DNA of 64,000 bases from positions 124,001 to 188,000 of the forward strand of contig JNEU01000764.1 in the NCBI GenBank assembly GCA_000697475.1, written 5' to 3'. The notes below the pieces were generated by a model. That model was given only the letters and a program-made list of their open reading frames with translations, was not told where the DNA came from and did not search any database. This document shows, piece by piece, positions 25,301 to 38,578 of this stretch; position 1 is the stretch's first letter; the number at the start of each line of letters is the position of its first letter. Position numbers and translations under genes: made by a program. The stretch is from Lichtheimia corymbifera B2541 (Eukaryota > Mucoromycota > Mucoromycetes > Mucorales > Lichtheimiaceae).

Positions 25301-28300
25301 CCAGCGTTTACAAAGCTTGATGTACGACAAGTTCCATGTTCAGCTGACACAAACGAAGCTACTGATTGGGAAAGATGTTCAAGCATGTCTGAAGCAGCAA
25401 CAACAAGATGAAGTAGGACAAGATTACGTTATTCAGCGAATCGACATGACGTTCATCGTCGAACTTTGTATCCTGCAACGTGCATCACAATTTACAAAGT
25501 TTAAAATCTCTGGACATCTTCCATTGTTATCAGTCAATATCTCGGATGCAAAGTACAAGGTGCTTATGCGCATGATCGATCTTATATTGGGCAGCATATC
25601 TTCTGGCGATGATCAACCAGCTCAAATTGAGACACCACCCATTTCCTCGAATCAGCAGCGAAAGCAATCTATTTTCCTGGGTCAAACAAGCTGGAATAGC
25701 AAGGATGATCTTCTTATATCAGATGCAGAGAGCGAATCCAGTTCATCATGGAGATCTCAAAGCCAACAATCTGTGGATACAAACACGACAACCCTTGCGA
25801 CACCATCAAGTGCTACAGGGTCATTTGCAGTGATGAGCAACCATTACCAGCATGAAGATTTCAGATTTACCTTTACTGTGGACAAGGTTTCTGCTACTGT
25901 GCATGAGGCATCGGATGAAGGCGATGACAAGCTATTGTGTGAGCTTATTCTGGAGACATTCTATTTGGATTTCGTATCGCGACCATATGACATGGTTGTC
26001 AATGTTTCGTTGAAGACACTCAATGTTGTTGATGACATGGAGCATGGTGAAGAATTTCATTATCTTGTTACATCCAATGCAGTCGGTGGCACTAGACAGC
26101 AAACTGGCAATCTCGTCAATGTCAAATATATCCAGGCCAAACGATCTCATCCGCTCCATCAAGAAATTTACCAAGGTTTCGATCAAACAGTAGAAATCGG
26201 ATTATCAACGCTCAATATTATTGTGACACGAAGCTCATTGTTGACACTCTACAATTTCATTCTGACAACATTCACTGGTCCGAGTGACACTGAGCAGCAA
26301 CAGCAGCAATCATCATCACGTCGTCTATCACAAGGCTCTGCAAACAAAACGAGCGCAGTACCAGCTTCAGCAAATGCATCCAACTCGAGCAATACAATCA
26401 AGGTCGATATACATATGGATTCATTGACGCTTATTTTGAATGATGATGGCAAACGACTGGGTACTGGTGTCTTGTCTTATGGTGATCTCAAAGTGCTATT
26501 ATATCCCAAGACGCTCAAGGTGGAAGGAAAATTTGGCAATTTCACTTTGACAGACGACAGTGCGGAGGGACCCACCAATGAGCAGAATGGAGCATCCGAA
26601 GTGTATATGCTAAGCATTAAGGGAGATGAGCTTGCCGACTTTTCATACGAGACCTACAATCCTGCTGCAGCTGAGTACCCTGGATACGAATCCCAATTTT
26701 ACTTGAGAATGGGTGCACTTCAATTCAAGCTGCTTGATTCGACAAAGCCTATCCTTGATTATTTGAGTGAATTCTTGGAGATGAAAACGGTGTATGATGC
26801 TGCTCGTGAAGCTGCAGCTCAGCAAATCCAGCAACAGCAAGATACAAACTCACGTATGCACTTTGATATGGCTATCAAGAGCCCTGTTGTGATTTTCCCA
26901 ATGAGCGACAAAGGCGATATGATCCTTGCGCATTTGGGCGAGATTCGAGCAGCCAATGAATTTACTCAAGTGACCCGTCGTAAGCACACGGATATGACAT
27001 CTGCACCTCGTGATATATCTGTCGGCAGGATTCGTTGCGGTTTATATGATATCAGCCTACGTTCTTATTCCACAAGTACTACTTCAAGCGATGGTGCTAC
27101 CCAATTACGTGAGCTGTCTCTACCTATCATTGACGACTTGGATATTGCCTTTTTGATTGAAAGCCCTGAGACACCAGCACCAGAGTGGGGACCAGCTACT
27201 CGAATCACTGGCACGGTTTCTGATATACGAATGGCACTCACTGAGAGGCAATACAAATGGCTATTGGATATCTACAACAATCTTATGGAAACGTTCATGA
27301 GCGGTGGTGATGTCAATGAAGAGATGAATGATATCCAAGATGATCGTCTCAGCTTCCATTCAACGTCCGTACGTAGCCAACCACGACCACAGCCAAAAGA
27401 AAAGGAACGAGCTGCACCAAAAAGCACCAATGCAATCCAACTTGCTATGACCATGAACCTCAACATGGTGCGTTTGGAACTCCTTGCTGGATCAGATGCA
27501 GATCCTAAAGAATGGGATGAACACCGAATTGCCGAACTTGCATTTAATAATACGAGCATGTCAATGCAAACGATGGAAGATGCATCCATGTTACTTGAAG
27601 TACAAATGGGCTCAATCACCTTCATCGACACACGTGCAACATCATCATCCAAATTCCGCCAAATCATGACACCCTCGCATGTGGATGGCCCACAATTTCA
27701 AGTGCAATTGCGAATGCCAGCTAAACACGAGCAACAAGTTATGTCGGTATCTGCTACCGTTGATTCTCCCAAGGTGGTGCTTTCACTCGACTATGTCTTT
27801 TTGCTTGTCGACTTTTTCATGAAGCCATTCTCACCCGAGCCGACAACTGAAGCCCAAGCATTTGCAAAGTCTCAACGTGAGCGATATACAAATGGAAATG
27901 ATGATTCATCCAAAGGACGTAAGCAATCGATTGCTTCTTCAGCTGTCAATCCTTCGCAGCGATCTATCAAGTCTCAACAACAACAACAACAGCAGCAGCA
28001 ACAGCAACAAGAATCTAATCCAATGCAGCTACATTATAATGTCAATATCGTGGACGTGGAGCTTGCATGTTTGGCCAATCCAGAGTCTCATTCTTCTGAA
28101 GCGGTGATCCTCTCATTTAAGCAGCTCACAGCGATTCAACAAGAGTCATTGGTATGCAAGCTGGATAGCATTGGTATGGTGCTTTGTCGCATGGATAGCC
28201 CCAAAGGATCTGCTATTCCTTTTATTCAGAATTTCGACGTGGATTTGAAGTGGGAAACTTCCTCGAATATGCCTGGCTGCAGTATCACCATGCTCCAAGT

Positions 28301-31300
28301 CGATGTCCAACCGCTCATTGTTCGTATCTCGTATCAGGACGCCATGTTGGTGATGGATATTGTCAACAAGGCACTTGCATTGATGGGATCCAATTCTGCA
28401 CCCCCACCAGGTGCTCAAGGTTTCGATGACGGCTCGGTGAATAACAACAATGGTGCCTTGCCGATAGCTGCATCCGATGATCAATCGCGACAGGAGCAAG
28501 AAGATAATGCCGTGGAGAATCAGTGGGGATCATCAAATACGAATCAATTGCAAAAGATCGAGCCATACATCGTGATGTCTAAGGAATCGGTAATGCATAT
28601 CCGTTTACTATTGTCTTATGAGCGTATGGTTAATATATATTTCATTTTCATTGAATCATTAGTTGAAAGCACGCTTTGAAGGATTGCAATTCACACTTAT
28701 CGAAGACCTCCATGAGCTCCCATTTATTGATGCATCTTTGCAGCCATTCACCGTGAATGCGTCAGACTGGTCAAGTGCTGTAAGTCACAAAGTGTACACC
28801 TTATGAACGATACTTACAAGATTGTTCATTTCTAGCTTTCTGCGGATATGTTCTTCACATTTGCGGCCTCCAGCTTCAATTTCAGAAACTCACATTGGGA
28901 GCCAGTCATCGAACCTTGGGGATTTGGTATCAAAGCATCACAAGACCCAGCTACCAAAGCCATGTCTGTCAAGATCGAATCCAAAGACTCGCTCAACTTG
29001 GATATTACGCACAACTTTTTGGAAACATTGCTCTCAATCTCAGACACCATGGTCCAAGCTCAGGTAGGATTTCAAGTGCTTGTTCTTTTAAAGAGTGTTA
29101 TATTGATATATACCTACTTTTATAACAGACACCTCTTCCTGAAAATGCTCAAAAGCACATGCGTCCTTATCTAATCCGTAACTGCACTGGCTATGATTTG
29201 CACTTCTGGAACATGTCCGATGATGCTGGTGTAAGTGATACTGGATCGAACAAACACTTTCTCAAGGATGGCGAGGAGATGCCATGGACATTCCGAGACT
29301 GGAAGCGGCGTAGAGAGGTAAACAATGCTCTTCCAAATGCTATTCAATAACCTAACATATGGGTTTGCAGAGACGTCATCCTGGTCAAAATTTGCTTGGT
29401 GTCCATGTCGAAGCTTTCGATTGGAAGAGCGTACAGCACGTGTCCTTGGATAAAGAAGGTGTGCACACGTATCGTATGAAAGATGAAGTCGACGGCATCA
29501 GGCATCGCTTAGTGGTGGATATCAAACTCAAGAATCATGTCAAACAAGTTACATTCCGTAGTGGATTGCTGGTAACAAATCAGACACTGCAGCCTATGCA
29601 ACTGGCTTTAGCAAATGCTACAAAGAGCAAGCGGGTATCGGAAATATGGCATATTGGTATGGAAATATGGCTTACATGAGGCAATTGGAGATATTCATCC
29701 ATTCTTTAGAACCAGGAAGCGAATTTGCTGTACCTATTGCAAAGACGTATAACAGCTGGCTGATTGCTCGTCCAAATGGTAAGGATCTCTTAATGCATGC
29801 ACTTTGTTATTATTCTAACCTATCCTTTATTATAAAGACCGATATGAATGGAGCTCCCCTGCATTGCATTGGACCGATATTACACATCCAAAGGGACCCA
29901 AACTGATTTCATGCAAGCCGCTGGAAAGAGGTGACAACGTGTTCTATTTCCAAGTTCAAGGTGTCTTTGACAAACTCAATCCTATTGCACGGTATGCTAT
30001 GATGTGGATAAAGGTGCTGTTGAGGCATATCATCTGATATTCTTATAGTGCTTATCCGAACATGACTGTGCAGCTCGGTGCACCCATCGAAGTCAAGAAC
30101 GAGCTTCCATTCGACTTTAATTACACCATCGAGGATAAAACCGAAGGAAATCTATTCTCAGGAAAGGTGTCCAAAGGAGAGATTGGCTATGTACACCATA
30201 TCAACAGCGACAATCATGTGGCTTTGAGTATACATGTCCAAGATACAGGTAACTATCACAATCAAGGGTGGGACGATAATGTGCATGCTCGGTATGCTTA
30301 CACTGCTTTAGTATATGCGCCTAGCGACTTTGTGGACATCAAGTTGGATACGACAGATGATGGCACAGTCTCCCAGCAAATACGACTTGGCAATGACCAA
30401 AATAACCCACCACTTGATTTGATGATGCATGTTGCGTGAGTATTATGTTTATTTTTCTCCAAGGACAACATTGACAAATCATATGCTTTAGACGGCTACG
30501 GAAAACGAGCGATGCTCTCTGGATCAATATATGTGCACCATATCTCGTGTTGAATAAGACTGGTTTCCCCGTTGCTATCAGATCACGTATGAGCTATCGA
30601 CAATCCAAACATCCAATATACACCATCGATGCATTTGATGGGTCTACAGAGGTACTTGGTGGAAAAAGGAATGACGTAATTTGACCTAATATCTTCTATT
30701 CTAGGTCACTCCATTCATGTTTTCGTTCCCTGAGATGGATAGACGTAATCGTGTTCAAATATCGGTCAATGAATCAAAGATGAGCGAGGTAAAGATTACC
30801 ATATCAACAAATTTCGATATACGGCATTAACGATTTTGATATAGCCTCTCAGTTTCGAAGCTGTTGGCAGTGTACAAGACATTGTCTTGCAATCCACCCA
30901 AAACAGCCAGCAAGTCCATATTGGTGTGCATGTACAAGAAGGCACCGGGATTGTAAGTAATACCCTGCAAACGCAATAATTCATCTAAAGCTCATGGGCA
31001 TATGTGATACTCCTTGTAGTACCACATGTCGAAGCTAGTTACTATAGCGCCACGCTTCATATTGAAGAACAACCTTGGTGTCGATGTGCGATATCGCGAG
31101 TTTGCCTCGGATGAAGAAGCGAAGACGATTGCAACCGGTGATAAACAACCCTTATTCCATCTTTCAAAGTCAAGTGTTCGATGGCTTTCGTTACGTCTAG
31201 ACCAAGATGGTGGTATATGGTAAGCATAGGATTAGAGAGAGCTGCACAATATGGCTAACATTTGCATGATAGGTCTGCGCCTTTTGACTTGCAACAAATT

Positions 31301-34300
31301 GGTGACAATTATATCAAGCTTGAGCATCCTCGCCGACAAGAAACGATACCCCTTCTTGTGAGAGTTTCCATTGTCATGCAGGAAGCAACTATATTTGTCT
31401 TTTTGGAAACTGAGAAAGCATGGCCGTACGGTATTGTCAATCTATCCAGTGTACCAGTGGCCTTCTCCCAAGAGGTATGTAGTGCCATCCGTATTGTAGA
31501 TGAGATATCTTACATTTTGCTATTAGGCCATAGGAATGGAAGAGTACAAGTTGAGCAGTCGTCAAAAGAAAGCTATTCCATCGCCACGTGTATTTGAGCT
31601 ACAACCGGGTGAGCGAATGGCGTACTCGTGGTGTATGCCGGTGGCGCATGAGAAACGTCTCAAGCTCAACATTTACGGCAAAACGAGCAGCGTCAACTTC
31701 CAAGCCATTGGCACTCAAGTACCAATTCGATATAAGGTTAGTAAGCTGGGATGCTTTGTTAATCGAGAATTGCTGTTGATGCTCTTTTGTATTCTAGAAA
31801 CAACAACAAGCGCAGATTGGACAGTCCATTGGCCCTGGCATCATGTCCTTGGATATTGTGGCAGTGGATTCGGCATTACAATTGAGACTCACCGACTTTG
31901 ACAGCACTATCAGTCCGTTCCGCCCAAAGTCGTCTGCGACATCTACTGCAGCATCAAGCTCTCGAGAAGGAAGTCTACGTGACACATTTGAAGCTGTCAG
32001 CATCAACCACGTTGTGAACTTTGCTCTCGAACTCAACCTCGCAAACATTGGCATTTCAATTATCAATAAGCGTGTTCAGGTACATTTGCTGGTATATTGA
32101 TTAATATGCATTTTGCTCAACCTATTTCTGACGGCAGGAAATGGCTTATGCAACGATACGAGATGTACGTTTCAAGTATACAGACTCCAATCAATACCAA
32201 TCAATTCGCACAAGCATTCAGTGGTTGCAGGTAGGTGATGTCAGGAATTGAAGGCGAGTACAGCGCTCTTAACATCGGTTGCATTGTAGATTGACAATCA
32301 ATTCCATGGATCGATTTATCCGATTCTCTTTTATCCCACTACGCTTCCCAAAAACAGCGTGGATGATCAAACACCGACATTCCACCTTGCTTATGATTTG
32401 GTCAAAGATGATGGTAAGATGTATGCCCCGGAATATCCATTGCGAACCGTACACTGAGATGTGGTTATATTTAGCACATGGTGTATACAACTTTAAGCTT
32501 TTCTCTCTCCTGCTGCAAGAAATGACATTCGAGATGGATGAGGACTTTTTATACTGTCTGCTCGAGTTTACACAATTTGCATCTACCCAACAAAACCAAG
32601 CCATCACGTATGTATTACTTGCGTGATTGTTATATCACATGCTAACCATGTACCTTTTGTTCATAGAGACGCAACGCTATTCAAGAAAGAAATACCGGAG
32701 CCGGAATGCCAGCAAGTGCCCGCATTATACTACTTCCAAGAATTCTGTATCCAACCAATGCGACTTAATTTGTCATTCATGCGAACGGAGCATCTCAATG
32801 CTGCTGAGGCGAGGTAAGTTTCGTTGTTTCCTTATCTACCCTTACCCTTTCATTGTTTAATTGATCATGGGTTACATAACAGTGAAGAAACGGGTCGCTC
32901 TCCTTTCCGCTATGCGTTCGATGTATTCACAATGACTATTGGGAACGTCAATGTAAGTAAATTGAATTGAGGAGTCAAATATCAGCATGTTGATGCCGTT
33001 TTTTGTTCGTCAGGATGCGCCAATCAAACTCAACGCATTGATTGTCGAGAATCTGCGAGTGAGTAGCAGCGACCTCATGCAGAGAATCACATTACATTAT
33101 CGAGACGAAGTCATTTTCCAAGTGCACAAGGTCCTTGGTAGTGTAGACTTTTTGGGTAACCCTGTTGGATTATTCTCTACGCTTAGCTCTGGATTCGGTG
33201 AGCTGTTCTATGAACCATACCAAGGTTTCATTATGAGCGATCGACCCCAAGATTTAGGCATTGGTATTGCCAGGGTACGTTATATAATCACTGCAGTATC
33301 AGAGATATCAAATGCTAACGGAATGAATGATAGGGTGTTGGCGGTTTTATGAAAAAGAGTGTCTTTGGCGTGACCGATAGTGTGAGTCGTATCACAGGAA
33401 GCATAGGAAAAGGTATGTAAATGAAGTACGGGGAGAAGGGATTAACATCTAATGAGGATTATACAAGGTCTATCTGTTGCTACCATGGATAAAAAGTTCC
33501 AAGACAGACGCAGAATCAATCACAATCGCAACAAACCACGACATGCAGTATATGGTATCACCCAAGGAGCAACCTATTTTGGATCAAGTATAGCAAGTGG
33601 TGTTGCTGGTCTTGTGGTATGTGTTCAAAGCGACCTAATCTATTTTTTTTGTTTCGAAAAGCTGACTGTCTTTTATTAGAAACGACCCATCGAAGGTGCA
33701 GAAGAAGGAGGAGTTATCGGTTTTGCAGGTGGCATTGGTCGTGGTCTCGTGGGTGCAGTAACCAAGCCCTTGGTTGGTGTATTTGATTTGGCAAGCAATG
33801 TCACTGCAGGTGTACGTGAGACGACAACAGTGTTTGATGCCAACGATATCGGTCGAGAACGCTTGCCACGATACATTGCAATGGATCACATCTTAAGGGT
33901 AAGCATGAGCTTTACTTTAATACAGCTGCTGGATGTTATGCTGATTATTGCTATGTAGCCTTTTTCACAACGCGAATCTCTTGGACAAATGTGGCTCAAG
34001 GATTTGGCAAGCGGCAAATATTACCATGACATCTATATGGCCCACTGTGCGACCGATCGTGATGAAAACATGGTTCTTTTGACATATGAGCGCTTACTGG
34101 TGATCAATACACGCAAGCTTGATGTGGAATTGGAAGTACGCTTGGACAATATCAAGGAATGCACAACCAAATCAGAAGGCCTTGTTGTGGTACTTAAGGA
34201 TGGTAAAGAACCTGTTGTCATTGGTATCTCGGAGACTACTAGCTGCCAATGGCTTGTGGAGCAAATTGAATCGACCATGGAACGAAGAAGAGAGGAGAAA

Positions 34301-34312
34301 GAACGTCGTTAA
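22328..34312 (+). CDS. VPS13: Vps13 bridge-like lipid transfer protein
   Basis: 37 exons, about 3256 aa (yeast Vps13 is 3144). Exon ends: 22328-22424, 22516-22593, 22661-22773, 22847-23185, 23258-23356, 23427-23495, 23557-23706, 23777-24086, 24152-24246, 24302-24412, 24471-24715, 24777-25124, 25178-28589, 28663-28779, 28836-29063, 29129-29317, 29371-29656, 29710-29778, 29838-29991, 30049-30435, 30492-30651, 30705-30788, 30845-30952, 31020-31219, 31273-31474, 31527-31736, 31798-32079, 32138-32230, 32290-32413, 32475-32607, 32667-32813, 32883-32952, 33014-33274, 33334-33412, 33468-33616, 33680-33898, 33959-34312. The chorein N-terminus starts [18 protein letters not shown]. The long groove region has polyQ and Ser-rich inserts, the VAB/SHR-BD region includes [16 protein letters not shown], the ATG2-C-like segment has [20 protein letters not shown], and a PH-like C-terminus closes it. 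It moves lipids in bulk at membrane contact sites. All junctions keep phase. Confidence 0.97.
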
Positions 34313-34398
34313 GAGAATTAGAGATGATGGATACAACAAAGAATAAATTTATTTTTATGATAAATGCAGTATGCATGGTGAATGTGCTTTTGATGATG

Positions 34399-35622
34399 CT
34401 ATAGGAAATGACTGAGGATCATGGTGAACAAAAGGAAAACCCAGGATGGTGTAGCCATGAGTGCAGCAGCAGCGCTTTCATCTCCAGAAGGCGAAACGCC
34501 ATCTTTTGAGGAGTTGGTGCTATTGGATTCTTTATAAGGAGCAACATTGTTGCATTGTCCGGCGGCGGTGAGATCATAATAATTCTGGAACACGGGAATA
34601 TAGTTGAGAGCCGCATTGACTGTGCTGTTGTATAGATCATGAGAGAGAGAAATACCACCTTCAGTAGTATTTGTTCGACCCCACTCGGTGATATTGTTGG
34701 AAATCCATTGCACATCAAAGGTGCTTCCTGGTGCTGTCAAACCCCAATCAAATGTATCATGGGTCCACATTACAGCTATTGGAATAACAATATGAGCACA
34801 AAGAATGGATTTAGGTTTCAAAGGACTACTACTTACGAATAAAGCCTAGGGCCTTGGCAATATCACGCACTCGGTTGTCAATGTTTCCAAAAGGCTAAAC
34901 GGGGAGAAGAAGATTAATCAGCTTGCACATAAAAGAAGGAGGTGGGAGCCAAAAGCCAACTTACTGGTCGGAAGAATCGAGGAGAAACACCAAGAACTTC
35001 ACGAATAACTTGCTCATTCCATTTAAGCTCGGCAACAATTTCTTCATTGCTTTGGGTTGTCATGGCAGTGTGTGACCAAGTATGCATAGCAATCTCGTGT
35101 CCATCATCGTATGCTCGTTTCACCAAGTCAGGGTGTGTCAATACTTGGCCACCCACCATGAAAAAGGTGGTCTTCACGTTGATCGACTTGAGGTAATCAT
35201 ATAACTTAGGGCTGAATTCAGAAGGGCCATCGTCAAAGGTTACAGCGTATTGACCAGTTGGGCATGTGTATAAATCGTCCTTAGCGATACAACGATCAAA
35301 CGACCATGTGCAGTAAGGATCATCCGTTACTGTGCTCATGTCAACATCTGTATCAAGGTTTATGTACATAGATCAGTAACTTGTCTTTTTGCTCAAAGCG
35401 GTTTTCAATAATATACATACTGCCGTCTGGAGTGCGAGTGCGAATAGGGGCATTAGTTATAGATGCGTTGGCAATCAAATCACGCCATTCTGGTTTTATG
35501 GCAGGGATCGATCGTATAGTTGGATATGTATCTTTGAACTGGAACTGTGCCTGGGCTACAGAGGCCATACAAATAAGGGCTGCTGCGATTGACGAAAAAC
35601 GACCTTTGGTGGAAAAATACAT
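34399..35622 (-). CDS. GPI-anchored chitin/polysaccharide deacetylase (CE4)
   Basis: Exons on minus: 35622-35421, 35347-34965, 34894-34837, 34775-34399; 339 aa. A NodB-fold deacetylase that converts cell-wall chitin to chitosan. Seen: an N-terminal signal peptide (hydrophobic residues about 11-25, ending AQAQ), the catalytic TFDDGPSEFSPKLYDYL, the metal-binding HTWSHTAMTT, the arginine motif RFFRPPFGNIDNR built across splice 2, MWTHDTFDWG, and GGISLSHD. The C-terminus has a Ser/Asn linker with NxS/T sites and a hydrophobic tail (SWVFLLFTMILSHFL), consistent with GPI anchoring. A TATA box lies 60 bp upstream. The 3' end converges on VPS13 with only 86 bp between stop codons. Confidence 0.95.
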
Positions 35623-35680
35623 GTTGGATGAAAAACTTTGCCTTGCAGTTCTCGAAAAAGAAGGGTGTTGTATTTCTCTT

Positions 35681-35688
35681 CTTTTATA
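35681..35688 (-). promoter_or_regulatory. TATA box of the chitin deacetylase gene
   Basis: TATAAAAG on the minus strand, about 60 bp upstream of the start codon and followed by an AGAAGAGAAAT leader. The position fits a core promoter. Confidence 0.6.
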
Positions 35689-36682
35689 GCTGATGGTGAG
35701 ATGATGACCCAATTACTATAGTTAAATTTAGCAAAATGCTCAAGTATGGAGAATCTGGTACATCCACGACTGTTTTCGGATCCGTGTTGCACAAAACTAT
35801 GTTGCTTTTCTTCCTGCGGCACTCTCCTTGACCATTTATGTTCCCGGAATGGCTGACTATGGTTATGACGGCTAGATTTATTTGTGGCGATATAGGTGCA
35901 TAGCCCTGGTGAAAAAATATATATGATCTCTTGTCGACACACTCACTTCTATACAACCACATGCATTGCACCAGCCACGTGTGTGCATACGATAATACGG
36001 CTGTTCCTGGTTTACCTCATTTTCCATATTGTTACTTGGCATTCGTCTGGAAGCACAAAAGTTATGCTTCGGACATATTTTTGGTCTGGTACCTTTATTG
36101 AAGATAAGGAAATAGTAAGTTAGTTTGTTGGCTTTGAACGTGCACCAATCCTTTGAGAATGGAATAATTATAGTGAAAAGCCACGATCCATGCTAAATCC
36201 CAAAGCAGTAGAGAAGATTTGGTCGATCACGTTATGGAAGAAGCAATAAAAGAGGAAGAATAGAGTCAATGGAATTCCATGACCATCAACATGGTCTAAT
36301 TTGGGCCATGGAAATCTGCGAAACGGAAGATCAATAGCCTAAAAGGTCGATGCATGTCAAAGCCCACCCCTTAACAAATACACATGTGCCTGATCCTGTT
36401 TGGTGATAAGCATATCACCCTTTGCTGTGCTGACGTTTTTTTTTTTTTTTTTTTCATCTTTGTTTCAGCCATCCATTCCAGCCCATTACTCCGCCACATT
36501 GGCAAATGCATATCAACAACAATTGTACAGATCAATTATTACAAAACAAAAGTTTCTAGGGCGATATCGTTGTTTGTGCATTCATTCTACAATGAGAAAC
36601 ATGGATTGGAGAGAGAGAGTGTGTGTGTATGAAACTAGGAGAAACAAAAAAGACGATTCAAAGAGAGAAGCACTTGAAGTGT
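35689..36682. other. Intergenic region between chitin deacetylase and ATP1
   Basis: About 1 kb upstream of the deacetylase and downstream of ATP1, both minus-strand genes. It contains a 19-nt T homopolymer at about 36436-36454 (A tract on the minus strand) and a short GAGAGA/GTGTGT run near 36611-36630 in the ATP1 3' UTR. No gene is recognised. Confidence 0.5.
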
Positions 36683-38578
36683 TTACTGGAAGGACTTGAC
36701 GTGGTTCTCGCAAATGTCACGGAGCTTGCCTTCAAGATCCTTGGAAAGGACACCTTGGGTGCGGATCTCTTCAAGAACATCCTTGTGCTCAGATTGGATG
36801 TGGCTGATGAAGTCCTTTTCCCAGTCGACGATCTTGTTGACAGGGAGCTTATCGAGGAAACCGTTGACACCAGCAAAGACAATAGGGACCTGAACTTGGA
36901 TAGCCAAGGGGTGGTATTGGGGTTGCTTGAGCAATTCAGTCAAACGAGCACCACGGTTGAGCAAGAATTGAGTGGAGGCATCCAAATCGGAACCGAATTG
37001 GGCGAAAGCAGCAACTTCACGGTATTGAGCCAAGAAAAGCTTAAGGGAACCAGCAACTTGCTTCATAGCCTTGGTTTGGGCAGCGGAACCGACACGAGAG
37101 ACGGACAAACCGACGTTAATGGCAGGACGAATACCCTTGAAGAAAAGTTCAGCTTCCAAGAAAATCTGACCATCAGTAATGGAAATGACGTTGGTAGGAA
37201 TGTAAGCAGACACATCACCACCTTGAGTCTCACTAAGATATACATACAACAAGGATTGATTAATACAGGCTACTTTTTGATCACGTGATCCCAATTGATC
37301 CTCTCTTCTTTAACTTACATGATGGGCAAAGCGGTCATGGAACCATAACCAAAGTCCTTGTTCATCTTGGCAGCACGCTCCAACAAACGGGAGTGGAGGT
37401 AGAAGACATCACCAGGGTAAGCTTCACGACCAGGGGGACGACGAAGCAAAAGGGACATTTGACGGTAGGCAACAGCTTGCTTGGACAAATCGTCATAGAT
37501 GATCAAAGAGTGCTTGCCATTGTCACGGAACCATTCACCGAAAGCGGCACCAGAGAAAGGAGCAAGGTATTGAAGAGGAGCGGCTTCAGAAGCAGTAGCA
37601 GCAACAACGGTGGTGTACTTCATAGCATCGTGTTCCTCAAGGGTGCTGACAAGCTGGGCAACAGTGGAACGCTTTTGACCAACGGCAACGTAGATACAGT
37701 AGAGCTTCTTGGCTTCATCAGTGCCGTTGTTCCAGTTCTTTTGGTTAAGAATGGCTTCAAGAGCGACAGCGGTCTTGCCAGTTTGACGATCACCAATGAT
37801 CAATTCACGTTGACCACGACCAATAGGGACCATGGAGTCAACAGACTTGATACCAGTTTGCATAGGCTCGTTGACAGAGTGACGGGGCAAGATACCAGGA
37901 GCCTTGACTTGGACACGGGAGCGGCCAACAGTCTCAAGAGGACCCTTGCCATCAATGGGGTTACCAAGAGCATCAACAACACGACCAAGGACACCAGGAC
38001 CAACAGGGACGTCGACAATGGCACCAGTACGCTTGACAGTGTCACCTTCCTTGATCAAACGATCGTTACCGAAAACGACAATACCAACGTTGTCAGGTTC
38101 CAAGTTGAGGGCCATACCCTAAATAACGTAATATCAGGACATGCTGTCATCAAGTGGAATCCATTTTCTCCCTTTGTTTACATACCTTAAGGCCACTGGA
38201 GAATTCAACCATTTCTTCGGCCTGGCAGTTCTTCAAACCATAGACACGGGCAATACCATCACCAATAGACAAGACACGACCAGTCTCTTGAAGGTTGGCT
38301 TCAGATTCGGCACCAAGAATGCGTTGTTCAAGAACGGAAGAGACTTCAGAGGTAGAAGCCTTAGCGGTGGCATAGCTTCTCAAAGCAACCTGAAATAAAC
38401 GTTACGAGTGCATAAGCATTACTGTGTGCAAATCAAGTGTCGACGCGTTGTAGGGGCAATCGCTGTTTCGAGAACGTAATCAAAGGAAATGGAAAAAAGT
38501 GGGTGTACTCACAGCAGGCGAGTTCTTGGCGAAAGAAGCAAAGTTGGGGCGTGCCACACGAATAGCGTTTCTCAACAT
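36683..38578 (-). CDS. ATP1: Mitochondrial F1F0 ATP synthase alpha subunit
   Basis: Exons on minus: 38578-38513, 38389-38186, 38118-37319, 37232-36683; 539 aa, the normal length. The N-terminus [18 protein letters not shown] is an amphipathic Arg-rich mitochondrial presequence. Seen: the beta-barrel domain ([16 protein letters not shown]), Walker [10 protein letters not shown], the nucleotide-binding domain with [20 protein letters not shown] and [19 protein letters not shown], the ATPase alpha/beta signature [14 protein letters not shown], and a complete C-terminal helical domain ending KSFQ. It is a structural and regulatory nucleotide-binding subunit of F1 in the matrix. Codon use is strongly biased to C-ending codons (for example GGT/GCC, AAG, GAG), unlike the neighbours, which indicates high expression. 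Confidence 0.98.

Noticed and set aside
36436..36454. T19 homopolymer as a retroposon poly(A) tail
   Set aside because: On the minus strand it is an A tract, but no target-site duplication or retroposed coding sequence is next to it; simple homopolymer growth is sufficient.
37285..38190. A 301-codon plus-strand ORF antisense to ATP1, and another of 221 codons at 36623-37288
   Set aside because: They mirror the highly biased codons of ATP1, cross its real introns and have no domain; classic shadow ORFs of a highly expressed gene.
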